Positions 1 through 8,150 are shown, counted from the stretch's first letter. The stretch is 33,349 bases of DNA from Candidatus Chloroploca asiatica (GCF_002532075.1 NZ_LYXE01000148.1:1-33349), one strand, 5' to 3'. Notes: a model not told the origin generated them from the sequence alone. Numbers and translations: made by a program.

Positions 1-83
1 CTTTCTACGATCGGTGTTTGTTACCATAATCGTAGCAGAAATGGTCATGACCCGCACATTATCTGAAAAACCTACCCCCAAAA

Positions 84-241
84 GGGGCGGGGCACCCGCA
101 AGGGGTACCCGTACCGGGGCGGGGCACCCGCAAGGGGTGCCCGTACCGGGGCGGGGCACCCGCAAGGGGTGCCCCTACACCGGGCCCGCCCCCCGGCCCT
201 TGCGGGTGCCTTGGCGGGGTGCATACACGGAAGATGCAATC
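84..241. repeat. GC-rich repeat, left copy
   Basis: Three tandem 32-bp units start at 84, 116 and 148. Each is built on a GGGGCACCCGCAAGGGG core that can fold with its own complement. They are followed by a divergent GC-rich stretch and then a 42-bp tail (200-241). The tail recurs at 1759-1800 with only two mismatches, in the same orientation, so the glycosyltransferase gene sits between two direct copies. I see no transposase, and the units have no unique spacers, so this is neither a CRISPR array nor a complete mobile element. A short inverted repeat (5-11 with 29-35) lies upstream. Otherwise I see nothing in positions 1-336 besides a possible ribosome binding site at 324-330. Confidence 0.8.
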
Positions 242-336
242 GCCCTGAGGGATTGGCCCGATGGGGTGGATGGATCGGCGCTTTTCTTTTACACTGTGCG
301 GAGGAAACAACGTGGTTGGGATGGGTAGGACTTGAG

Positions 337-1578
337 ATGAGACAACGCAAGATCAACATACTTACGGTGGGTTCGCGGGGGGATGTGGAGCCGTATGTGG
401 CGCTGGGGGTGGGGTTGCAGCAGGCGGGTTATGCGGTGACGCTGGCGACCGAGGCTGGTTTTGAGGGTTTGGTGCGGGAGCATGGGCTTGCTTTTGCGCC
501 GTTGCGGGCCGAATTTATCCGTCTAGCGCAGAGTAGCGAAGGCAAAGCGGCGCTGGCGGGCAAGAATCCTTTTGGGTTGATGCAGCGGATCAAGCCAATG
601 CTGCGCAACATCCTTGATGATGCATGGGCGGCAAGTCAGCAGGCCGAGGCAATTATCTACCATCCGAAGGCATTGGCGGGGTATCATCTTGCCGAGAAAT
701 TACAGGTACCCGGATTTTTGACGATGATGCTTCCGGCATATTCGCCCACACGGATCTTTTCTAATCCTGCGCTGGGTGGGCAAAATTATGGTGACTGGGT
801 CAACTGGTTTACCTATACGCTCTTTTTGCGAGGCGCAACCTTGCCATACCGCAGCTTGATCAATGGGTGGCGCAAAGAGCGGTTGGGGTTGCCGCCTTTT
901 CGTGATGATACGATCTTGCGTGGCAAACCTGTGCCCAAAATCTACGCCTATAGCCAGCATGTCGTGCCAAATCCACCTGATTGGGACGCCTCTACCTTTG
1001 TGTCGGGCTACTGGTTTCTTCCGTCTTCACCTTCGTGGCAGCCTTCGGCGGCGTTGGAGGCCTTTCTTGCCGAGGGGCCACCACCGGTCTATGTTGGGTT
1101 TGGGAGCATGGCCTCGCAGGATGCGGCGCGCACAACGAAGCTTGTGCTCGAGGCGGCAGCGCAGGCGGGGCAACGGGTGATGTTGGCGAGCGGATGGGGA
1201 GGGCTGGGCACGGCAGATCTCCCAGCGACCGCGTTTGCGTTGGAAGCCGCCCCGCATGCGTGGCTCTTTCCGCGCTGTGCGGCGGTGGTGCATCATGGGG
1301 GGGCCGGAACGACTGGCGCCGGGCTCCGGGCGGGCAAGCCTGCGGTGATCTGTCCATTTTTTGGCGATCAACCCTTTTGGGGACAACGGATCTTTGAGCT
1401 TGGGGTGGGGCCGTGGCCGGTGCCGCAGAAGAAATTGACGGTAGACCGGCTCGCCCGGGCGATCGACGCAGCGGTGAGTGATCAGGCGATGCGGCAGCGA
1501 GCCGAGGCGCTGGGGGCGAAGATCCGGGCCGAAGACGGGGTTGCCCGGGCGATTGAGTTTATGCGTACATCGCTGTGA
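337..1578 (+). CDS. GT1-family glycosyltransferase (sterol glucosyltransferase / MGT type)
   Basis: Predicted to transfer a sugar from a nucleotide sugar to a lipid or secondary-metabolite acceptor in the cytoplasm. The acceptor cannot be told from sequence. The protein has 413 residues. Residues 8-25 (ILTVGSRGDVEPYVALG) are the N-terminal glycine-rich start typical of sterol 3-beta-glucosyltransferase relatives. Residues 252-258 (YVGFGSM) open the C-terminal Rossmann domain. Residues 319-326 (HHGGAGTT) and 343-348 (GDQPFW) form the donor-binding signature of the family, so both domains look intact. I chose the ATG at 337 because GGTAGGA lies 6-12 nt upstream and the protein begins there with the conserved beta strand. 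The frame stays open upstream to 169, but that part is repeat-derived and not coding-like. The gene is a lone plus-strand unit between two copies of a GC-rich repeat, convergent with the GH13-like gene. Confidence 0.9.
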   Translation: MRQRKINILTVGSRGDVEPYVALGVGLQQAGYAVTLATEAGFEGLVREHGLAFAPLRAEFIRLAQSSEGKAALAGKNPFGLMQRIKPMLRNILDDAWAASQQAEAIIYHPKALAGYHLAEKLQVPGFLTMMLPAYSPTRIFSNPALGGQNYGDWVNWFTYTLFLRGATLPYRSLINGWRKERLGLPPFRDDTILRGKPVPKIYAYSQHVVPNPPDWDASTFVSGYWFLPSSPSWQPSAALEAFLAEGPPPVYVGFGSMASQDAARTTKLVLEAAAQAGQRVMLASGWGGLGTADLPATAFALEAAPHAWLFPRCAAVVHHGGAGTTGAGLRAGKPAVICPFFGDQPFWGQRIFELGVGPWPVPQKKLTVDRLARAIDAAVSDQAMRQRAEALGAKIRAEDGVARAIEFMRTSL

Positions 1579-1657
1579 TGAAGCTTTACCATGCAGATAA
1601 GGAAGGTTTGTTTGACGCAAAGGCGCAGAGGCGCAAAGGTTTGATGGAGCGGCACCA

Positions 1658-1800
1658 GGGCACCCGCAAGGGGTGCCCCTACAGGGGCGGGCCCGGTGTA
1701 GGGGCACCCCTTGCGGGTGCCCTTGCGGGTGCCCTTGCGGGTGCCCTTGCGGGTGCCCTTGCGGGTGCCTTGGCGGGGTGAATACACAGAAGATGCAATC
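1658..1800. repeat. GC-rich palindromic repeat, right copy
   Basis: A perfect 26-bp inverted repeat pairs 1658-1683 with 1697-1722 across a 13-nt loop. The right arm runs into about five tandem 12-bp units (TTGCGGGTGCCC, from 1711 to about 1770). The element ends with the 42-bp tail 1759-1800, which matches 200-241 at 40 of 42 positions. Open frames across it are low-complexity and I do not regard them as genes. It follows the glycosyltransferase stop by about 80 bp, so the hairpin could also affect the 3' end of that transcript. Confidence 0.85.
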
Positions 1801-1801
1801 T

Positions 1802-1834
1802 CTGGGAGCGAGGGCGTCCCGCCCTCGCTCCCAG
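1802..1834. terminator. Perfect hairpin between convergent genes
   Basis: A perfect 15-bp stem (CTGGGAGCGAGGGCG and its complement) closes on a 3-nt loop. It lies between the end of the glycosyltransferase and the end of the oppositely oriented GH13-like gene. There is no T-run on either side, so it is not a textbook intrinsic terminator. It may be a bidirectional transcript end or another dispersed palindrome. Confidence 0.5.
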
Positions 1835-1875
1835 GGTGCAGAAACATCAGAAAATTTACGTTACACTCTCCTTGT

Positions 1876-3987
1876 CTACAACTCAAAACAATACACCCCA
1901 AACGGCGCCAACTCAAGCTGACGGATACTCGCTGCCTCGCTACTCGGGGCACCAAATGGGGCAAGCCCGAGTCGATCCACGAGTTTGCCCCGCTTCCAGC
2001 GCCCTGGCAGTTCAATCGTAGCAGTGATCGGCAGCGCTCCTGTGTGCATCACCCCCAGCAACCGCCGTCCCGCATATTCACGGATCACGATCATCACCTG
2101 CGATCGATCACAGCGCACGTCGCGAAACAAAGTACGACCATACCGTAACGCTGGCTCGGCCTGCCAAAGTTTCAGCAAAGCCTGCACAAACACCTCGTCG
2201 TGACGCTCCTGGCTCATCCAGAGTGAGGGAATAAAACCGCAGATGACCATGCCTGCCAGCATCATCCGACTCAAGCGCGAGCCACGCAAACCATCGGCCA
2301 GCGGGTTGATCCGCGCTGTGTCGTGACTCTCGGTAAAACCGATCCGGGCCGCACCCCATGGACGTGTCTGGAACAGATCATCCAGATAGACCCCGAGCTC
2401 GGCTGCTTCCATGCGTTGCAGCGCGGTATGCACAAACATATGATGCGCTGCATAATCATAGACTGCATCACACACGGCGCTCGAGGCCGCTCCCGCATGG
2501 GTCGAAAAGAGGGTGAACGCCCAACCCTGTTCGGCAAACGTGCGACGGACATGGCTCAACCAGGTGAGTGGAACCAGTGCGTGATCGCTGGCGTGCCCTG
2601 GCATCGAACGTTTCCAGTTGGCAAACGGACTATATGGCCCCAGGGCACGAAACCCATCAAGCTGAAAGGTATCGGCCAGGTGACAGACATGATCGAACAA
2701 CAATTGTTGCACTTCGCTGTTGTGCCAATCAAGATAATAGCCGCCAGGATACGCCACAGCCCCGGGGTGGCGACTCACCGCTGGTACATGCTCAGGCTCA
2801 GACCATGCGAGACGGCCCATTTCGTCACGCACAAACCAGTCAGGATGTTCATGGACATACCGCGACGAGGGGGTACACCCTTGCAAGGGGAGGTCAAGGA
2901 TGACCTTCACCGCACGTTCATGCGCCCGTGCCACCAGGTAGCGCAGATCGGCATCGGTTCCCTGAGCAGGCGCAAGCGTCGCGAGATCGGAAAAGGCATC
3001 AGCCTGACTATCGTCAGTATGGATCGGGCGTAAAACGAGCGTCCCGATCCCCAGGTCAGCAAGCCGATCCACTTCATGGGCCAGGGCCGCTAAGCCACCA
3101 TGCAATGCCGCACTGGTCGTATAGATCGCCGTTCGTTCAAACCGATCAACCTGTGGCCCATAGACGTCGGGGCAGGTCACCTGGGCAAAACGCTCACGGG
3201 CTATCGGCCACGCTTCATCAAGCAAGAGGAGATACTGCGCTCCAACTTCAAGTCGTTCGTTCGCTTCAAGCGCGCCCACAACGCCAACCTCGTGAGCAAA
3301 CGAGACAGCATCAACCCAACCCGGCGTTCCTTCGACAAAGGGTAAGGCGGCATCGGTCAAGCTGTCGTACCAGCAGAGCAACGTCTGATCTGGAAGGCCG
3401 CCATGCATCGCGAGCAGGCCAAGGCCCTGCGTTGGCGCAGGCTCAAACGCCCCACCACCACGCAAGCCCGGCGCAAACACGCGTCGCGGCAAGGCATCCC
3501 GCCGCTGGGTACTCGCAAGATCCAGCGATACCCGTGGGCGCACACTATTGCCAGGTGCCTCGACGCGACACTGCTGCGGGTTGCCCACCCGTACGTTCGG
3601 CAACCAGAACCGCAGGCCATAGATCCGTACGGCATCCAGGCCAACATTCTCGATCTGCACCGAACGCTCCACCAGATCACCACGCAAGGTGTAATACTCG
3701 CGCACCTTCAGTGGCCCCAACCCAATCGCGATCATCACCTCTAATGCATCATCACGTTTAGCCAGCGTGTGCCAGAGAAACCGCGGAAAGGAGCGCACCG
3801 CCGTCCATCCTGTTCCATGGCCCAGCGCAATGTCTAGGCCCGTATGAAGCGGCCCATGCCCCAGCACATTCAAGCCGCCAGGACGTGCCAGCACAACCAG
3901 AGCGCCATTCTCACGCGACCAGCCAAGCTCAAGGAAGGCGGTGCGCAAACGCACTTCACTACCTGTCTCGATCAGATCGCCTTGCAC
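1876..3987 (-). CDS. GH13-like protein lacking catalytic residues, possibly 5' truncated
   Basis: About 703 residues from a GTG start. Residues 1-270 look like a beta-rich N-terminal domain. Residues 285-600 follow an alpha-amylase (GH13) barrel, with DLGIGTLVLRPIH at 311-323 and a small beta domain at the C-terminus. The catalytic set is broken. Region I reads VILDLPLQG (363-371) instead of the usual DxxxNH form. Region II reads GFRAL (445-449), with Leu where the nucleophile Asp should be. Region III (about 490-499, AFTLFSTHAG) has no Glu. Region IV keeps ESHDT (553-557). A sugar-binding or regulatory role is more likely than hydrolysis; this is inference. The start is uncertain. GTG at 3987 has no good ribosome binding site, and the frame stays open and coding-like up to a stop lying in the edge of a 73-bp repeat (4049-4121). 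No operon partner is visible. Confidence 0.75.
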   Translation of the reverse strand: MQGDLIETGSEVRLRTAFLELGWSRENGALVVLARPGGLNVLGHGPLHTGLDIALGHGTGWTAVRSFPRFLWHTLAKRDDALEVMIAIGLGPLKVREYYTLRGDLVERSVQIENVGLDAVRIYGLRFWLPNVRVGNPQQCRVEAPGNSVRPRVSLDLASTQRRDALPRRVFAPGLRGGGAFEPAPTQGLGLLAMHGGLPDQTLLCWYDSLTDAALPFVEGTPGWVDAVSFAHEVGVVGALEANERLEVGAQYLLLLDEAWPIARERFAQVTCPDVYGPQVDRFERTAIYTTSAALHGGLAALAHEVDRLADLGIGTLVLRPIHTDDSQADAFSDLATLAPAQGTDADLRYLVARAHERAVKVILDLPLQGCTPSSRYVHEHPDWFVRDEMGRLAWSEPEHVPAVSRHPGAVAYPGGYYLDWHNSEVQQLLFDHVCHLADTFQLDGFRALGPYSPFANWKRSMPGHASDHALVPLTWLSHVRRTFAEQGWAFTLFSTHAGAASSAVCDAVYDYAAHHMFVHTALQRMEAAELGVYLDDLFQTRPWGAARIGFTESHDTARINPLADGLRGSRLSRMMLAGMVICGFIPSLWMSQERHDEVFVQALLKLWQAEPALRYGRTLFRDVRCDRSQVMIVIREYAGRRLLGVMHTGALPITATIELPGRWKRGKLVDRLGLAPFGAPSSEAASIRQLELAPFGVYCFEL

Positions 3988-4048
3988 AATGCTATACCCT
4001 GGTTCTAGATCGCCCGCTTCATACCAATGCTGTTTGAAGATGCCCCAT

Positions 4049-4121
4049 TGTCATTACTGAGGAGCGTGAAGCATCTCTGCCGTCGGGACGCCTGAGACTC
4101 TTCGCTTCGCTCAGGGTGACA
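4049..4121. repeat. 73-bp element with imperfect terminal inverted repeats
   Basis: The element opens TGTCA...CTGAGGAGCG.GAAGC and closes GCTTCGCTCAGGGTGACA, so its ends are imperfect inverted copies of about 20 bp. The look is that of short dispersed elements common in Chloroflexota and other large genomes (recalled from general knowledge, not searched). It has no coding capacity. Its left end provides the TGA (4051-4053) that closes the reading frame upstream of the GH13-like gene. Confidence 0.6.
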
Positions 4122-4240
4122 ATCCGCCATACGCAACGGTGCCTGGTATCAGGTGATCAAATATGATGAACTCAGGCTTTATTATAGCATCCCGACCCTA
4201 TAGCATCCTAAACGCAATACGTTTCAAATAAAGACGAGAT

Positions 4241-4275
4241 GAGACCTCACAGGTCTGCGAGATCTGTGAGGTCTC
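4241..4275. repeat. 12-bp-stem hairpin repeat
   Basis: GAGACCTCACAG (4241-4252) pairs perfectly with CTGTGAGGTCTC (4264-4275) around an 11-nt loop. The outer flanks also match partly, apart from a short insertion on the left. There is no T-run. It lies about 165 bp upstream of the amidohydrolase-CYTH gene and is most likely a dispersed palindrome rather than a terminator. Confidence 0.65.
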
Positions 4276-4443
4276 GTCTAGCGGATTCATTTCTGGAAGA
4301 CCATAAGCCGGCACTCTTATTTACCACCCAGATAGGACTGCTATATATGGCGAAGTCGCCCTGGGTAGGGTTGTTATCTGCACAGACTTCCCCTGGAAAG
4401 TGAGGTAGAATATCAACAATCATATGAAGGGAGATTGCTGACC

Positions 4444-6408
4444 ATGCAAGAAAAGATAGATGTGCTGCTCATTGGCGGTACCGTAGTGACGATGGATGCC
4501 AACTGGACGATCATTGCCGATGGTGCTGTGGCGGTGAAAGATAAACGGATCCTCGCCGTTGGCCCAACCCCGATGATCGTCGATCAGTATAGCGCAGACA
4601 CGATCATTGATTGCGCCGGGTGCGCGATCATGCCCGGTCTGATCAATGCCCATGCGCACGTCCCAATGAGTCTGTTGCGCGGGATGGTTGCCGATCAGCA
4701 ATTGGACGTCTGGCTCTTTGGTTATATGTTCCCCGTCGAGAGCCAGTTTGTTGATGCCGAGTTTTCCTATGTCGGTACCTTGCTCTCGTGTGCCGAGATG
4801 CTCCGTGGGGGCACGACGACCTTTGTTGACATGTACTATTTTGAAGAGGAGGTCGCCCGCGCCGCCGACGAGTCTGGGATGCGTGCGATCTGCGGGCAGA
4901 CCGTGATGCGCTTGCCTACGCCCGATGCCACCTCGTTTGACGAGGGTATCGAGCGCTCACGTCGCTTTATGGAAGCCTGGCATACCCACGAGCGCATTGT
5001 GCCGACAATTGCTCCGCACGCCCCTTATACCTGCACCGACCAGATCTACCATGAAGCCTCGGCGCTCTGCAAGGCCTTTGGCGTCCCACTGATTACCCAT
5101 CTCTCAGAAACGGCTCGCGAGGTCGAAGAGAGCATCCGTGATCGCGAGGTGACCCCGATTCGCTATGCCAAGCGTGTTGGGGCTTTTGATGTGCCCTGCA
5201 TCGCCGCCCATTGCGTCCACGCTACCGAAGATGATATGCGCCTCCTCCGCGAGGCTCAGGTCGGCGCAGTGCCATGTCCAACGAGTAACCTCAAACTTGC
5301 TAGTGGCATCGCGCCCATTCGCCGCTTGATCGAAGTCGGCGTACGCACAGGCCTCGGTACCGATGGGCCAGCTTCCAATGATGACCAGGATATGTTTACC
5401 GAGATTCAGCTCGCTGCGCTGCTCCCCAAAGGCGTCAGCGGCGACCCAACCGCCGTGCCCGCCCGCGATGCGCTCGCCATGGCAACCTGCTGGGGTGCCC
5501 GTGCGATCCATCTCGACCATTTGACTGGCTCACTTGAGCCTGGCAAGCAGGCTGATATCGCTGTCGTGGGGCTCGGACGCTTGCATAGCGCCCCTCGCTA
5601 CACCTATAGCAACGATGCGATCTATTCGCACCTTGTCTATGGTGCCCGTGCCGCTGATGTTCGCGATGTGTTCGTTGATGGTCGAGCGCTCTTGCTCAAT
5701 GGTGCCCTGCAAACACTTGATGAAGAGGCGATCCTGCGCCAGTCACAGGTGATCGCCGAACGCATCAATGCCTTCCTCGCCAGCCGTGAACGCGACCTGC
5801 TCGCCAAGATTATTGCCCTCGGTGGCGTCGAACAGGCCGAGATCTTTGAGATCCAGGTCAAGGCGCACCTCGATAGTGAGGCCGCAGTTGAAGCGCTGCT
5901 CAAGAGCCCCGAGGTGACGATTAGCAAGCAGAGTGTGCGTACGCAGTACGATACGTACTTTCTTTTCCAGAATGAGGAACGCATCCGCATTCGTGAAGAT
6001 CATCGCACTGATCCCGGCGCACGTCCCGAACCCAAGTATACGATCACCCTGATGGCTGAAGCCGTTCGTGGTGAATATCCAGACGCGATCGTGCTTTCAC
6101 GGGCACGCTACACAGCCCATGCCGATCACAGTGCCCGTTTTTATCGCGAGTATTTCCAGCCCGACCGGGTTCACGAACTCGAGAAGCAGCGCCGACGCTG
6201 GCGCATCATCTACAAGGGCTACGATTTTGCCCTCAACCTCGATACGCTCGCCCACGGAACCGACCCTGGCCCCTACCTCGAAATTAAAGCCCGTACCTGG
6301 AGTAGCCGTGACGCCGCTCACCGTGCCGAGCTCATTGGTGAACTGCTCAATCTGGCTGGTCTCGGCGAGCGCAATCTGGTCAAGCAAGAGTATGTAGAGA
6401 TGGGGTGA
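4444..6408 (+). CDS. Amidohydrolase (MtaD/SAH deaminase type) fused to a CYTH domain
   Basis: 654 residues in two parts. Residues 1-450 form a metal-dependent amidohydrolase closest in pattern to 5-methylthioadenosine / S-adenosylhomocysteine deaminases: INAHAHVPMSLLRG (68-80, metal-binding His70 and His72), PHAPYTC (191-197), THLSET (218-223), AAHCVH (254-259) and LGTDGPASND (304-313). These are the expected metal ligands and proton-transfer residues. Residues 465-654 resemble a CYTH (adenylate cyclase IV / triphosphatase) domain: a start strand with FEIQVK (468-473, only partly matching ExExK), basic strands RIRIRE and KYTITL, KQRRRWRIIY (581-590) and YLEIKA (611-616). The CYTH tunnel usually handles triphosphate-containing substrates. 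I infer nucleoside or nucleotide chemistry; the substrate is unknown. I chose ATG 4444 because AAGGGAG lies 10 nt upstream; an in-frame TTG at 4435 is less likely. coaE follows after 4 bp. Confidence 0.85.
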   Translation: MQEKIDVLLIGGTVVTMDANWTIIADGAVAVKDKRILAVGPTPMIVDQYSADTIIDCAGCAIMPGLINAHAHVPMSLLRGMVADQQLDVWLFGYMFPVESQFVDAEFSYVGTLLSCAEMLRGGTTTFVDMYYFEEEVARAADESGMRAICGQTVMRLPTPDATSFDEGIERSRRFMEAWHTHERIVPTIAPHAPYTCTDQIYHEASALCKAFGVPLITHLSETAREVEESIRDREVTPIRYAKRVGAFDVPCIAAHCVHATEDDMRLLREAQVGAVPCPTSNLKLASGIAPIRRLIEVGVRTGLGTDGPASNDDQDMFTEIQLAALLPKGVSGDPTAVPARDALAMATCWGARAIHLDHLTGSLEPGKQADIAVVGLGRLHSAPRYTYSNDAIYSHLVYGARAADVRDVFVDGRALLLNGALQTLDEEAILRQSQVIAERINAFLASRERDLLAKIIALGGVEQAEIFEIQVKAHLDSEAAVEALLKSPEVTISKQSVRTQYDTYFLFQNEERIRIREDHRTDPGARPEPKYTITLMAEAVRGEYPDAIVLSRARYTAHADHSARFYREYFQPDRVHELEKQRRRWRIIYKGYDFALNLDTLAHGTDPGPYLEIKARTWSSRDAAHRAELIGELLNLAGLGERNLVKQEYVEMG

Positions 6409-6412
6409 CGGG

Positions 6413-7042
6413 GTGAAGAACAGCAGTATCTATCTGCTTGGCCTCACTGGAGGCGTCGCCTGTGGCAAGAGTACGGTGCTCACGCTGCTGGAAGAGCTTG
6501 GCGCCCAGACGCTCGACGCCGACCAGGTAACCCATCGTGTCCAGGTACCCGGCACACCTGTCTATGCACAGATCCTGGCTGCCTTTGGCCCAGAGATTGT
6601 GCCTGCCCCTGGCGCACCTATCGATCGTCGGCACCTGGGAGCGCTTGTCTTTAGCGATCCCGCCCGCCTGCGCGAGCTCGAGCAGATCGTCCACCCGGCA
6701 GTGCGCACCGAGATCCGCGCCTTCCTCGACACGGCTGGTACTGGAACGCCCCCACCAGGCTTTGCACACCCAGTTGTCGTGCTCGACGCCATCAAACTGA
6801 TCGAGTCAGGCTGGATCAACGAATGTGACCAGGTCTGGGTCGTCACCTGCCCCGAAGACCAGCAGATCGCCCGCCTGATGGCAACGCGTGGCTTCAACGA
6901 AGCCGAAGCCCGCCAGCGCGTCACCGCCCAGATACCCCAGGCCAACCGCTTGCCCTATGCGACGGTCGTTATCGACAACAGCGGCACCCTGGCAGAGCTG
7001 CGCGCCCAGGTGGGAGCAGCCTGGGCAACGGCCCTCCCGTAG
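6413..7042 (+). CDS. coaE: Dephospho-CoA kinase
   Basis: Phosphorylates the 3'-OH of dephospho-CoA, the last step of coenzyme A synthesis, in the cytoplasm. The protein has 209 residues, normal for the family. The P-loop is GGVACGKST (13-21), followed by TLDADQVTHRV, RRHLGALVFSD, the conserved IVHPAVR, and VVIDNSGTL near the end, all in the expected order. The start is GTG, 4 bp after the upstream stop, which suggests translational coupling with the amidohydrolase-CYTH gene. The last codons (ALP-stop) lie inside the palindromic repeat that begins at 7032, so the repeat supplies the TAG stop codon. Confidence 0.93.
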   Translation: MKNSSIYLLGLTGGVACGKSTVLTLLEELGAQTLDADQVTHRVQVPGTPVYAQILAAFGPEIVPAPGAPIDRRHLGALVFSDPARLRELEQIVHPAVRTEIRAFLDTAGTGTPPPGFAHPVVVLDAIKLIESGWINECDQVWVVTCPEDQQIARLMATRGFNEAEARQRVTAQIPQANRLPYATVVIDNSGTLAELRAQVGAAWATALP

Positions 7043-7351
7043 GGGCACGGCTTGCCCGTGCCCCACCGACGCGCCCCATGGAAGAAAGGGCACGGGCAAG
7101 CCGTGCCCCTACAGCCGCCGTGCCCCTACAGCCGCCGTGCCCGCATCGCCGTGCCCCACCGACGCGCCCGTAGGGGCACGGCTTGCCCGTGCCCCCGCCG
7201 TGCCCCCGCCGTGCCCCCGCCGTGCCCGCATCGCCGTGCCCCACCGACGCGCCCGTAGGGGCACGGCTTGCCCGTGCCCCCGCCGTGCCCCGCCGCCGTG
7301 CCCCTGCCCGCCCCCGTAGGGGCACGGCGCCGCCGTGCCCCTACGGGAGGG
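7032..7351. repeat. Palindromic GC-rich repeat array between convergent genes
   Basis: About 320 bp are built from GGGGCACGG / CCGTGCCCC units and the self-complementary GGGGCACGGCTTGCCCGTGCCCC. The outer 20 bp on each side (7032-7051 and 7332-7351) are perfect inverted copies of each other. A 73-bp stretch at 7134-7206 is repeated exactly at 7219-7291, a period of 85 bp. The array overlaps the last codons of coaE on the left and of the enoyl-CoA hydratase gene on the right, giving each its TAG stop. Open frames within it are low-complexity and not believable genes. The many hairpins could act as a transcription barrier between the convergent genes. Confidence 0.9.
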
Positions 7352-8117
7352 TGCTCCACGCAGGGCGTCGCTTCTCAAGAAAGGCCCGCAAGCCCTCTTG
7401 CCCCTCGGCACTGGTACGAGCAGCAGCAATCGCGCCGACTACATAATCACGCGCTTCGATTGGTGGCAACGTGCTAACGGCGGCAATAAGCGCCTTGGCT
7501 TCGGCCACCGCCTGCGGACCACACAACATATATGCCTCAAGCGCACGCACAACCGCCGTCTCAAGCTCAGCTTCGGGAACAATTTCATGCACCAGGCCAA
7601 TTGCCAGCGCATGCTGGGCTGAAAACCGCTGCGCACTGGTAAAGAGCGCACGGGCATGGCCGGGGCCAATCTTGGGCACCACGTAGCGCGCAATGACCGC
7701 CGGTAGCAAGCCCAAGCGCGCCTCGGTAAAACCAAAACTGGCCGTCTCAGAAGCAATCACCATGTCGCAACAGGCAACCAGCCCGATCCCACCACCAAGC
7801 GTCGCCCCATGCACACATCCGATCACCGCCTGGGGCAACTCATTGAGGGCGGCGAACATCGCATCAAGCTGTCCGGCATCCTCAAGATTTTCTTCATGAC
7901 TAAAAGCCATGCTCGCCTGCATCCAGTGCAGATCGGCCCCGGCACAAAAAGCCACACCCTCACCCCGCAAGACGAGCACGCGCACCGAACGATCCCGCGA
8001 CACCTCGGCGCACACCTCGCACAGCGCGGCAATCAACGCCGCATTGAAGGCATTGCGCACCTCGGGCCGCCGTAGCGTCAGCGTTGCAATGGCACCGTCA
8101 CGCGTCAATTCAAGCAT
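7341..8117 (-). CDS. Enoyl-CoA hydratase family, probably methylglutaconyl-CoA hydratase type
   Basis: 258 residues, a full-length crotonase-fold protein. It has the oxyanion-hole segments FCAGADLHWM (57-66) and HGATLGGGIGLVACCDM, and FGFTEARLGLLPAVI carries the acidic residue typical of hydratases. The AGADL-WM followed by SHEENLEDA pattern is characteristic of methylglutaconyl-CoA and related hydratases (LiuC/AtuE), which act in leucine or terpenoid-acid breakdown. I assign that substrate with only moderate confidence. The ATG at 8117 has AGGA about 5 nt upstream. The gene lies 33 bp downstream of the ABC-importer ATPase gene in the same direction, so it is probably transcribed as the last gene of that operon. 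Its TAG stop comes from the palindromic array. Confidence 0.85.
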   Translation of the reverse strand: MLELTRDGAIATLTLRRPEVRNAFNAALIAALCEVCAEVSRDRSVRVLVLRGEGVAFCAGADLHWMQASMAFSHEENLEDAGQLDAMFAALNELPQAVIGCVHGATLGGGIGLVACCDMVIASETASFGFTEARLGLLPAVIARYVVPKIGPGHARALFTSAQRFSAQHALAIGLVHEIVPEAELETAVVRALEAYMLCGPQAVAEAKALIAAVSTLPPIEARDYVVGAIAAARTSAEGQEGLRAFLEKRRPAWSTLP

Positions 8118-8150
8118 AGTGATCCTGATGATGAAAAGCGCTTGAACCCC

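Larger units (their letters stand above)
3988..4443. other. Intergenic region with two repeats and a possible promoter
   Basis: This is the divergent gap between the GH13-like gene and the amidohydrolase-CYTH gene. It holds the 73-bp repeat at 4049-4121 and the hairpin repeat at 4241-4275, both listed separately. A TAGAAT hexamer at 4406-4411 could be the -10 box of the amidohydrolase gene, but I find only a poor -35 match. The AAGGGAG ribosome binding site for that gene is at 4427-4433. I see no further gene here. Confidence 0.5.

Noticed and set aside
84-179. Three regular repeats resembling a short CRISPR array
   Set aside because: The 32-bp units are tandem with no unique spacers, and no cas gene is present.
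7052-7477. Several open frames across the palindromic array
   Set aside because: Their products are low-complexity Ala/Pro/Arg strings dictated by the repeat.
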